Source: Actinomycetota bacterium (GTDB lineage: Bacteria; Actinomycetota; Acidimicrobiia; IMCC26256; BP-133). Taken from it: DNA of 5,131 bases. The position numbers were made by a program, and so were the translations under genes. Numbering within the stretch: position 1 is the first letter of the stretch; every line of letters begins with the position of its first letter. The notes beneath the pieces were generated by a model. The model searched no databases and was not told the origin of the DNA. It saw only the letters and a program-made list of their open reading frames with translations. Below, piece after piece: positions 1 to 5,131 of this stretch. The DNA is taken from NCBI GenBank assembly GCA_030838815.1, contig JAUZEX010000155.1, forward strand, positions 1-5,131. The letters run 5' to 3'.

Positions 1-112
1 CAGGCATGAACGCTGACCGACCCGGGGCCGAACGGCCGGCCCAGCCCAAATGACGCTCCCGCAAAACATCAAATAGACCGCGGCTTTTGGGGCGATTTGT
101 CGAGGGCGGTGC

Positions 113-139
113 GTGTCGGCGGGGCGGGCGGGCTAGCGT
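113..139 (+). promoter_or_regulatory. Possible promoter of the ABC operon (weak)
   Basis: TAGCGT at 134-139 fits the loose actinobacterial -10 pattern TANNNT. GTGTCG at 113-118 is a poor -35 candidate, with a spacer of 15 bases. Transcription would then start near 145 and leave a leader of about 35 bases before the GTG at 181. The position is plausible, but such hexamers occur often by chance, so this is a suggestion only. Confidence 0.2.
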
Positions 140-167
140 CAACCGCCGGTTCTGTCGACAGGTCTCG

Positions 168-177
168 AGGAGGAGGA
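168..177 (+). promoter_or_regulatory. Strong ribosome binding site that decides the membrane protein start
   Basis: AGGAGGAGGA holds two overlapping AGGAGG cores, at 168-173 and 171-176. The first lies 7 bases before the GTG at 181. The second lies 4 bases before that GTG and 7 bases before the next GTG at 184. This supports initiation at 181 (or 184) over the in-frame upstream codon at 97, which has no comparable site. Confidence 0.8.
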
Positions 178-180
178 ACA

Positions 181-1944
181 GTGGTGGACGCCGCCAGTCC
201 GGCGCTCGCCCTGCGCGACCTCCGCCGGGCCCGCCACCACCGGCACCGCGACGAGGTCGACTGGGTCGAGACCCTCTACCGGGTCTACGTGACCGTCCTG
301 TCGGGGGCGGCGGTGATCTGGCTGTCGGTCTCCAAGGTCTCCGACGCCACCGCCGAGAAGGGCGGTGTGGCCGACATCCGCCACCACGGCGCCGCCGTGC
401 TCGGGCTGGTGGTGGCCTATCTGGTGGCCCTCGGGCTGCGGTCGGGGAGCCGGGGCGGACCCCTGTCGCTGGAGGCGGCCGACGTCCGGATCGTGCTCCT
501 CGCCCCCATCGGTCGCCGGCTGGCGCTGCGGGCGCCGGCGCTGCACCAGGTGCGCTCGGCGGCCTTCGTCGGGCTGTGCGTCGGAGCGGTGGTGGGCAAC
601 CTGGCCGGCCACCGCCTCCCGGGGCCCTTCGCGGGCTGGATCGGCGGCGACGCCGCCTTCGGGCTCCTGGCCGCCGTGCTGTCGGTCGGATCCGCCCTGC
701 TGGCCTGCGGGGTGCGGCTCACCCGGCCGGCGGCCAGCGCGGCGGGGGCGGCCCTCCTCGCCTGGTCGGCCGCCGACGTCGCCACCGGGGCCGCCACCTC
801 GCCGCTGACCCGGGTGGGGCGCATCGGGCTGGGCCCCCTCCCGAGCGGAGTTGGAGGAGGGAGCGTCAGCGGGGGTCCGCTGGTCGTCGCCATCGTCGTC
901 GGGGTGGCGCTGGGCGTCGCCGTCCTCGCCGCGGCCGCCGCCCGGCTCGGCCACATGTCGCTGGAAGCGGCCGAGCACCGCGGCCGGCTCGCCGCCCAGC
1001 TCCGCTTCGCCCTCAGCCTGCAGGACCTGCGGGCCGTGATCCTCCTCCGGCGCCGCCTGGCCGCCGAGGAGCCCCGGGCCCGCCCCTGGATCCGGCTCGG
1101 GGACGGGGCACGCCGCCGGGCCGCCCGGCCCGCCGCCTCCGGCCCGGCCGGCAAATCGGGCGACGGGAAGCGCGCCGCCGGCCCGGCCGCCTCGAGTCCG
1201 GCCGGCGAAGCGGGCGACCGGAAGCGCAGCGGGCTGCTCCGGGGCGGGTACCGGGACGGAGTGCCGGCTGCGGTGCGCCGCCGGGGGCTGCACAGCGTGC
1301 TGCGGTGGCCGGTCACCCGGATCCTGCGGGTCACTGGCCTCGGGGTGGTGGCCGGTTTCGCCGCCGGCGGCGCCTGGAAGGGCACGACCCCGCTGGTCGT
1401 GGTGGCGGGGGCGGCCCTGTTCGTGGCCGCTCTCGACGCCCTCGAACCGCTGGCCCAGGAGATGGACCATCCGACCCGGCGGGACAGCTTTCCGGTGCCG
1501 CCCGGCCGCCTCGCCACCGCCTCGTTGGTCGTCCCCACGGCGGTCCTGGCCGTCGCCACCGCCGTCGGCGTGGGCGTCGCCACCGCGGTGCTCGGCGTGC
1601 CGGCGGCGCCCATGCTGGTGGCGGTGATCCCGGCCACGGCGGCGGCGGTGGCCGGCGGCACCGCCAGCCTGGTCCTCGAACCGGTCAGCGCCGCCGAGCT
1701 CATGTCCCGCTACCCGGTGCCGGAGGCCGCCGGCCCCGTGCTGGTGGCCCGGCTCGGCTTCGCCCCCGGCCTGGCCATGGCCGGCTGGCTGCCGCTCCTG
1801 GCCGGCCGGGCCGCGCTCCACGACAAGTTCGCCCCCGCCCCGGCGGTGGTCCAGTCCGGGATCGCCCTCGTCGGCCTGTCGATCCTCGTCGTGCGGGCGC
1901 TGTGCCAGCACTTCGAACGGAAGCGGGCGGTACCCGAGGCATGA
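181..1944 (+). CDS. Multi-pass membrane protein, probable permease subunit of a two-gene ABC-2-type transporter
   Basis: This gene encodes 587 residues from GTG 181, chosen for the strong AGGAGG repeat just upstream (GTG 184 is equally possible). About 12 hydrophobic segments can be seen, near residues 35-50, 71-86, 127-142, 158-178, 183-203, 233-254, 383-398, 402-420, 445-472, 474-498, 518-542 and 555-575. There is no signal peptide; the N-terminus is rich in Arg and His, which suggests it is cytoplasmic. Residues of about 255-380 form a long polar, Arg-rich loop that probably lies in the cytoplasm and splits the protein into two six-helix halves. This loop holds two 18-residue tandem repeats. 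The stop overlaps the start of an ABC ATPase, which is the main reason to call this the membrane partner of a transporter. From memory it resembles large actinobacterial membrane proteins of the DUF6297 kind found beside ABC ATPases, but I cannot verify this. The segment LLAPIGRR (106-113) is reminiscent of ABC-2 permeases. The substrate and direction of transport are unknown. Confidence 0.72.
   Translation: MVDAASPALALRDLRRARHHRHRDEVDWVETLYRVYVTVLSGAAVIWLSVSKVSDATAEKGGVADIRHHGAAVLGLVVAYLVALGLRSGSRGGPLSLEAADVRIVLLAPIGRRLALRAPALHQVRSAAFVGLCVGAVVGNLAGHRLPGPFAGWIGGDAAFGLLAAVLSVGSALLACGVRLTRPAASAAGAALLAWSAADVATGAATSPLTRVGRIGLGPLPSGVGGGSVSGGPLVVAIVVGVALGVAVLAAAAARLGHMSLEAAEHRGRLAAQLRFALSLQDLRAVILLRRRLAAEEPRARPWIRLGDGARRRAARPAASGPAGKSGDGKRAAGPAASSPAGEAGDRKRSGLLRGGYRDGVPAAVRRRGLHSVLRWPVTRILRVTGLGVVAGFAAGGAWKGTTPLVVVAGAALFVAALDALEPLAQEMDHPTRRDSFPVPPGRLATASLVVPTAVLAVATAVGVGVATAVLGVPAAPMLVAVIPATAAAVAGGTASLVLEPVSAAELMSRYPVPEAAGPVLVARLGFAPGLAMAGWLPLLAGRAALHDKFAPAPAVVQSGIALVGLSILVVRALCQHFERKRAVPEA
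1117..1224 (+). repeat. Two-copy 54-base in-frame tandem repeat inside the membrane protein gene
   Basis: The copies are 1117-1170 and 1171-1224, and 44 of 54 bases match. They encode residues 313-330 and 331-348, RAARPAASGPAGKSGDGK and RAAGPAASSPAGEAGDRK, with 13 of 18 residues identical. The unit is a whole number of codons, so duplication kept the frame. It lies in the long polar loop between the two hydrophobic halves and adds a flexible, positively charged Ala/Pro/Gly linker. Confidence 0.85.
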
Positions 1945-2627
1945 CCCAGAAAACCCCGGCCGTCCTCGAGATCACCGGCCTCGTCCGGCGCTACGCCACG
2001 CTGACGGCGCTCGGCGAACTGGACCTCAAGGTCCGCGGCGGCGAGTTCGTGGCTCTCGTCGGGCCCAACGGCGCCGGCAAGTCGACGCTGCTGGCCTGCG
2101 TCGCCGGTCTCCTCGAACCGTCGGAGGGGGAGGTGCGCGTCGGCGGCGCCCGGGCCGGCTCCCTCGCCGCCCGGGGGTCCACGTCGTACCTCGGCGACGA
2201 ACCCGTCCTCTACGACGACCTCAGCCTCGAGGAGCACCTGGAGTACGTCGCCCGGCTCCACGGCGTGGAGGACTGGGAGCGTCCGGCCGCCGACCTCATC
2301 ACCCGCCTCGGGCTCGACGACCGGGTCGACGACCTCCCGGCCCACTTCTCCAAGGGGATGCGGCAGAAGACGTCGATCGCCCTCGGCCTCGCCCGCCCGT
2401 TCTCGCTGCTCCTGGCCGACGAGCCCTTCGACGGCCTCGACCCGCCGAGCCGGGAGGTGCTCACCGACCTCCTGTCCGAGGCGGCGGCCAGCGGCGCGGC
2501 GGTCGTCGTGTCGACCCACCGGCTCGACATCGCGGAGCGTGCCAGCCGGGCCATCGCCCTCTTCGACGGCCATATCACCTACGACGGCCCCGCCGACCAG
2601 GAGACGATGCACAAGCTCCTGCCCTGA
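1941..2627 (+). CDS. ABC transporter ATP-binding protein (ABC-2 exporter type)
   Basis: This 228-residue single nucleotide-binding domain hydrolyses ATP at the inner face of the membrane to drive its partner, most likely the membrane protein encoded just upstream. Visible motifs are Walker A GPNGAGKST (41-49), an ABC signature of the form FSKGM (136-140) in place of LSGGQ, Walker B LLLADEP (156-162) with catalytic Glu161, the D-loop GLDP (165-168) and the switch His193 in STH. The expected Q-loop glutamine is missing: the segment reads YLGDEPVLYDDLS (83-95), with Asp86/Glu87 in that place. The length is normal for a stand-alone subunit of the CcmA/drug-export group. ATG 1941 overlaps the upstream stop as ATGA, which indicates translational coupling and a fixed subunit ratio. 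No strong separate ribosome binding site is seen, only the purine-rich GCGGGCGG at 1923-1930. The family call is firm; the substrate is unknown. Confidence 0.95.
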   Translation: MTQKTPAVLEITGLVRRYATLTALGELDLKVRGGEFVALVGPNGAGKSTLLACVAGLLEPSEGEVRVGGARAGSLAARGSTSYLGDEPVLYDDLSLEEHLEYVARLHGVEDWERPAADLITRLGLDDRVDDLPAHFSKGMRQKTSIALGLARPFSLLLADEPFDGLDPPSREVLTDLLSEAAASGAAVVVSTHRLDIAERASRAIALFDGHITYDGPADQETMHKLLP

Positions 2628-2640
2628 CCCGAAGGTGCGC

Positions 2641-3531
2641 TCAGGCGTCGAGGTCGAGGCGCTCCGGGTGGGAGTAGACGTTGAAGCCCCGGCCCCGCAC
2701 GAAGCCGACCACGGCCAGCCCGAGGCGGGCGGCGGCCTCCACGGCCAGGCTGGAGGGGGCCGACACGGCGCACAGCACGGGCAGGCCGGCCACGGCCGCC
2801 TTCTGGACGAGCTCGAAGCTGACCCGCCCCGACACCATGAGCACCCCGTCGGACAGCGGCAGCTCGCCGGCCAGCAGCGCCCGTCCGACGAGCTTGTCGA
2901 CGGCGTTGTGACGGCCGACGTCCTCCCGGACGGCGATCACCCGCCCGGTCCGTTCGAAGAGCCCGGCGGCGTGGAGACCGCCGGTCTGCTCGAAGATGCG
3001 TTGCGCCGCACGCAGGGCGTCGGGCAGCGACACCACGACCGAGGCCTGCAGGGGCGGGCCGGGCGGGATGGCGGCGCAGTGCACCTCGACCTGGTCGAGC
3101 GACGCCTTGCCGCAGATGCCGCAGCTGGACGTGGTGTAGAAGCGCCGTTCGGCGCCGGCCGGCTCGAAGGGCCGGGTGAGGAAGACCGAGACGACGTTGT
3201 AGAGCTGGGGTTCGTCGGGCGGGAGATCGCAGTACCGCACCGAGGCGACCTCGTCCCGGCTGCGGATCAGGCCCTCGCCGGCCAGGAAGCCCACGGCGAG
3301 CTCGAAGTCGTGGCCCGGCGTGCGCATCGTGACCGCCACGCTGGCCGGCTCCTGGCCCGGCCCGCCGGCCCGGATCTCCATGGGTTCCTCGGTGGCCAGC
3401 CGCTCCGGCCGGTCGATGGCCTTCCCGTCGCGCCAGGCCACGGCCCGGGTCGGGGTGACCGTCTTGCGGACGGGCGCCGGCTCCGGTGACGGGGCGGCGG
3501 ACGAGGGCGGCGATGGCATCGGAACCATCAT
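2641..3531 (-). CDS. fdhD: Formate dehydrogenase accessory sulfurtransferase FdhD
   Basis: This 296-residue cytoplasmic protein belongs to the FdhD family. Members take sulfur from a cysteine desulfurase and pass it to the bis-molybdopterin guanine dinucleotide cofactor, which formate dehydrogenases need for activity. Visible family signatures are TEEPMEIR (47-54), TPGHDFELAVGFLAGEGLI (71-89), the paired cysteines in SSCGICGKAS (135-144; Cys137 and Cys140), HAAGLF (187-192), EDVGRHNAVDK (203-213), MVSGRVSFELVQKAA (232-246) and the C-terminal GRGFNVYSHPERL (280-292). The CxxC pair that carries persulfide in this family is intact. ATG 3531 was chosen because it overlaps the mobA stop as ATGA; a second ATG follows at once (3528). 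The first 20 or so residues are a Pro/Ser/Ala-rich, probably disordered extension, and a later start at Met5 cannot be excluded. The gene follows mobA in one transcript and ends 13 bases from the convergent ABC operon. The frame stays open upstream as far as 3960, but that part overlaps mobA and is a GC artefact. Confidence 0.96.
   Translation of the reverse strand: MMVPMPSPPSSAAPSPEPAPVRKTVTPTRAVAWRDGKAIDRPERLATEEPMEIRAGGPGQEPASVAVTMRTPGHDFELAVGFLAGEGLIRSRDEVASVRYCDLPPDEPQLYNVVSVFLTRPFEPAGAERRFYTTSSCGICGKASLDQVEVHCAAIPPGPPLQASVVVSLPDALRAAQRIFEQTGGLHAAGLFERTGRVIAVREDVGRHNAVDKLVGRALLAGELPLSDGVLMVSGRVSFELVQKAAVAGLPVLCAVSAPSSLAVEAAARLGLAVVGFVRGRGFNVYSHPERLDLDA
3528..3531 (-). promoter_or_regulatory. 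ATGA overlap coupling mobA and fdhD translation
   Basis: On the reverse strand, bases 3531 to 3528 read ATGA. The ATG starts fdhD and the TGA ends mobA. A ribosome finishing mobA can restart directly on fdhD, so the two proteins are probably made together. A weak GGACGGG (reverse complement of 3534-3540) sits just before the ATG and is too close to be an ideal ribosome binding site, which fits reliance on coupling. Confidence 0.75.
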
Positions 3532-4136
3532 GGCCCGTCCAGCAGGCGGCGGAGATCGTCGGGCGTGTCGACGTCGGACAGCGCCTCGGGCTCCGCCACC
3601 CGACCCCACTCCTCCTCTTCGACCCAGCCGACCCCGCCCCGGGTGTCCATCGCCTCCAGCAGACCCCGCAGCGACCGTCCCCCGGCGGCCAGCAGCCGGT
3701 CGACGGCGACCAGGGCGTCGGGGCCGTAGCGGGCGCACAGCGGCTGTGGGTGGCCGTCGGCCCGGGGGACCGCCGTCGCCGGACCGGGCCGCTCCGCCAG
3801 CAGCCGCAGGAGGTCGACGCCGACCCGCGGCATGTCGACGGCCAGCACCAGAACCGGCCCGTCGTGCCCGGCCGCCCGCAGCGCGGCCGCCCCCGCCGCC
3901 ACGGCCGCCAGCGGCCCCCCGCCCGGCGGGTCCTCCCGCACCGCCCGCAGTTCGGACCACCCGGGGCCCACCTCGATCACCGGGTCGGCCACGGCCGTGA
4001 GTGCGCTCACGGCCCGGTCGACCAGCCGCTGCCCGTCCACCTCGAGGAGCGCCTTGTCGGACCCCATGCGCCGGCTGGTTCCGCCGGTCAGCAACAGCCC
4101 GGCCACGGGCGCGGGAGGAGAGGCGTCCGAGACCAT
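3528..4136 (-). CDS. mobA: Molybdenum cofactor guanylyltransferase MobA
   Basis: This 202-residue cytoplasmic enzyme is predicted to transfer GMP from Mg-GTP to molybdopterin, forming the guanine-dinucleotide form of the molybdenum cofactor. The nucleotidyltransferase fold is shown by the N-terminal loop LLLTGGTSRRMGSDKALL (14-31), with Lys28 in the usual phosphate-contacting place, then by EDPPGGGPLAAV (68-79), the metal-binding Asp101 in LAVDMP (98-103), QPLCARY (131-137) and the C-terminal SDVDTPDDL (187-195). The length matches the family. ATG 4136 is the only good start in this frame; the ribosome binding site is weak (GGTAG around 4147-4151 on the reverse strand). The stop overlaps the fdhD start, and the pairing with fdhD supports MobA over related enzymes such as MocA (CMP transfer) or the CofC and IspD nucleotidyltransferases. 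The acidic run EEEE (173-176) near the C-terminus is a small oddity. A non-Mo nucleotidyltransferase role is possible but unlikely. Confidence 0.92.
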   Translation of the reverse strand: MVSDASPPAPVAGLLLTGGTSRRMGSDKALLEVDGQRLVDRAVSALTAVADPVIEVGPGWSELRAVREDPPGGGPLAAVAAGAAALRAAGHDGPVLVLAVDMPRVGVDLLRLLAERPGPATAVPRADGHPQPLCARYGPDALVAVDRLLAAGGRSLRGLLEAMDTRGGVGWVEEEEWGRVAEPEALSDVDTPDDLRRLLDGP

Positions 4137-4170
4137 GGCGTGATGTCTACCAGGGTGCCGTCGACCGAAC

Positions 4171-4239
4171 CCGGCGTTGGTGTCGGGCCTGTGACCTGCG
4201 CCTTTGCCGGACGACGAACGCCGGTCGGGAAAACGCCGG
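4171..4239. repeat. Three copies of the 8-mer AACGCCGG in the gap before mobA
   Basis: The gap between the sulfotransferase stop and the mobA start (4137-4239) holds AACGCCGG at 4217-4224 and 4232-4239, starting 15 bases apart, and its reverse complement CCGGCGTT at 4171-4178. The inverted pair could form an 8-base stem with a loop of about 38 bases, which is too long for a typical terminator and has no T-run. The copies could be operator half-sites for the mobA-fdhD transcript. No other coding or RNA feature is seen in this gap, and I could not identify a convincing leftward promoter. Confidence 0.4.
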
Positions 4240-5131
4240 CTACGCCGCGGGCAGGGAGTCCGACCAGTCGGAGGCGCCGTAGAAGCGGTCGGCGACCGGG
4301 CCGGTGATGGCCCGGATGCGGGCCGCTTCCCCGGGGGAGATCGTCTTCTTCCAGGCCCAGATCATGGCCTTGGAGTCCATGGGCCGGAAGGCCGTGCGGG
4401 ACAGGCCGCCGTGGCGGGAGACGCGCCAGGAGTGCGACTGGTTCTTGGAATTCCCCTGGGTTCCGGCCACGACCTCGGCCCGGGCGGCGGCGTTGAAGTC
4501 CAGGCCCATCCGGGTGAAGAGGCGCTCGTACTCGCCTTCGGGGTCGGCGCAGAGGTCCTCGTAGCGGACGACGTGGAGCCGGTCGGAGCGGTCGGCCATG
4601 TCGGCCAGAACCCGGTGCAGCATGGCCCAGAAGGTGGCCACCTGGCCGACGCGGTCGTCGGTCTCGACCAGGGCCTCCATCTCGGCCCGCCACGGCTCGA
4701 GGTGGTCGGCCATGAGCTGGGGCTGGTCGAGGAAGTGGCGGAAGTGGGCCCGGTAGCCCAGCTTGCGGTAGCTCGCCACCATGGCCGCCGGGTGGCGGAC
4801 CAGCAGGGCGACCTGCCCGTCGAACTCCTCGGCGATCCAGGGTGCGGCCAGGGAGGCGTAGGGGTCGTCGAGCAACGGCCGCTTGCCCCGCAACGCGCCA
4901 ATGGTGAAGGCGCTGGAGTACTTGGCCATCTTGGCCAGGTCGAACCAGGTGTGGTTCTGGCGCAGCTCGGCCAGGTGGCGGTAGCGGAACCGGAACGTGT
5001 CGTGCAGCGCGGGCCGGAACACGTCGGCGTTGTGGTCGGCGACGTAGACGTACCCGACCGGCACCGGGGCGTTGAGGATGCCCGGCGACCGGCCCGGCGG
5101 CCGCTTCGGGTTGAACGGCTCGTTGAGGTGC
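4240..5131 (-). CDS. Sulfotransferase family protein, N-terminus cut off by the window edge
   Basis: The reverse frame is open from the right edge to the TAG at 4242-4240, giving 296 visible residues with no start needed inside the window. The family transfers a sulfo group from PAPS to a hydroxyl or amino group of an acceptor. The 3'-phosphate-binding motif is clear: LLVRHPAAMVASYRKLGY (visible residues 109-126), with the Arg and Ser that normally hold PAPS. Other family-like segments are NEPFNP (3-8), RPLLDDP (84-90), RYEDLCADP (189-197) and RPMDSKAMIWAWKKTIS (249-265). The N-terminal 5'-phosphosulfate loop, usually close to a GTxRSGTTW pattern, must lie beyond 5131. The GTG at 5064 is in frame, but starting there would drop the conserved EPFN segment, so I do not accept it. 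The acceptor is unknown; sulfated polysaccharide, glycolipid or small molecules are all possible. The gene has the same orientation as mobA-fdhD, but a gap of 103 bases and the different role suggest it is not functionally linked. Confidence 0.88.
   Translation of the reverse strand, partial: HLNEPFNPKRPPGRSPGILNAPVPVGYVYVADHNADVFRPALHDTFRFRYRHLAELRQNHTWFDLAKMAKYSSAFTIGALRGKRPLLDDPYASLAAPWIAEEFDGQVALLVRHPAAMVASYRKLGYRAHFRHFLDQPQLMADHLEPWRAEMEALVETDDRVGQVATFWAMLHRVLADMADRSDRLHVVRYEDLCADPEGEYERLFTRMGLDFNAAARAEVVAGTQGNSKNQSHSWRVSRHGGLSRTAFRPMDSKAMIWAWKKTISPGEAARIRAITGPVADRFYGASDWSDSLPAA

Larger units (their letters stand above)
1..180. other. Intergenic region upstream of the ABC operon, with possible end of a neighbouring gene
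   Basis: No convincing complete gene lies here. All three forward frames are closed by TGA stops at 7-9, 14-16 and 51-53, so a rightward gene entering from the left must end at one of these. The frame ending at 53 would give a tail of about 16 residues (ending in ERPAQPK). Alternatively, a leftward gene could start at the reverse-strand ATG at 7-5, but no purine-rich ribosome binding site precedes it, and the window is too short to decide. Roughly 46-100 is clearly richer in A and T than the rest of the window (AAAACATCAAATAG, CTTTTGG, GATTTG), as expected for regulatory DNA in front of the operon starting at 181. I see no clear hairpin terminator. Confidence 0.5.

Noticed and set aside
97..180. 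An upstream in-frame start for the membrane protein at 97.
   Set aside because: The 28 extra residues are not hydrophobic or conserved-looking, and a very strong ribosome binding site lies inside them, directly before GTG 181.
139..1911. A 590-residue reverse-strand open frame opposite the membrane protein gene.
   Set aside because: Its composition (His/Gly/Asp/Arg-rich, no motifs) is that of a GC-rich shadow, while the forward frame encodes clear transmembrane segments and couples to the ATPase.
87..2627. An 846-residue open frame that would fuse a long N-terminal part to the ABC ATPase.
   Set aside because: The first 618 residues overlap the membrane protein in another frame and are Arg/Gly/Pro-rich nonsense typical of off-frame GC-rich DNA. 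The ATPase domain begins cleanly at ATG 1941.
2539..3489. A 316-residue forward open frame across the ATPase end and fdhD.
   Set aside because: It is antisense to the well-conserved fdhD and has no recognisable motif.
3532..3960. An N-terminal extension of FdhD by 143 residues upstream of ATG 3531.
   Set aside because: The extension is Gly/Arg/Ala-rich, overlaps the conserved mobA coding frame and has no FdhD-like signature.
4171..4224. A rho-independent terminator for the sulfotransferase gene formed by the inverted 8-mer.
   Set aside because: The loop would be about 38 bases, and no T-run follows on the reverse strand.
3486..4307. A 273-residue forward open frame opposite mobA.
   Set aside because: It lies antisense to mobA, whose motifs are unmistakable, and its protein has low-complexity composition.
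5062..5064. The GTG at 5064 as the true start of the sulfotransferase.
   Set aside because: The frame stays open to the window edge and encodes the family-like NEPFNP segment upstream, so the gene must begin outside the window.

Overview
This is a very GC-rich window with dense genes, GTG and ATG starts and overlapping stop/start codons. That pattern fits an actinomycete-type chromosome (Actinomycetota). A deep lineage such as Acidimicrobiia is possible, but the window contains no marker gene, so the placement is inference. I see no RNA genes, CRISPR arrays, insertion sequences or phage genes.

Layout: positions 1-180 are non-coding apart from a possible gene end at the extreme left edge. They include a locally AT-richer stretch and a strong Shine-Dalgarno sequence. 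A rightward two-gene operon follows: a large multi-pass membrane protein (181-1944), then an ABC-transporter ATPase (1941-2627) that starts inside the stop codon of the first gene. Together they look like a two-component ABC-2-type exporter or membrane-remodelling system of unknown substrate.

Only 13 bases after the ATPase stop lies the stop of a leftward operon. Read in its own direction, this operon is mobA (molybdenum cofactor guanylyltransferase, 4136-3528) followed by fdhD (sulfur carrier for formate dehydrogenase maturation, 3531-2641), joined by a 4-base ATGA overlap. The two products act in sequence. MobA attaches GMP to molybdopterin to build the guanine-dinucleotide cofactor, and FdhD sulfurates that cofactor so that a formate dehydrogenase can use it. 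No formate dehydrogenase subunit is present in the window.

Upstream of mobA on the same strand, after a gap of about 100 bases holding three copies of an 8-base motif, is the 3' part of a PAPS-dependent sulfotransferase-family gene (4240 to the right edge). Its N-terminus, including the expected 5'-phosphosulfate-binding loop, lies outside the window.

Overall this looks like an ordinary chromosomal region made of recognisable families. I found no convincing evidence of a new defence, mobile or RNA-based system. The points most worth a second look are the unassigned membrane protein with an internal tandem repeat, the altered Q-loop of its ATPase, the coupled mobA-fdhD pair, and the repeated motif in front of mobA.
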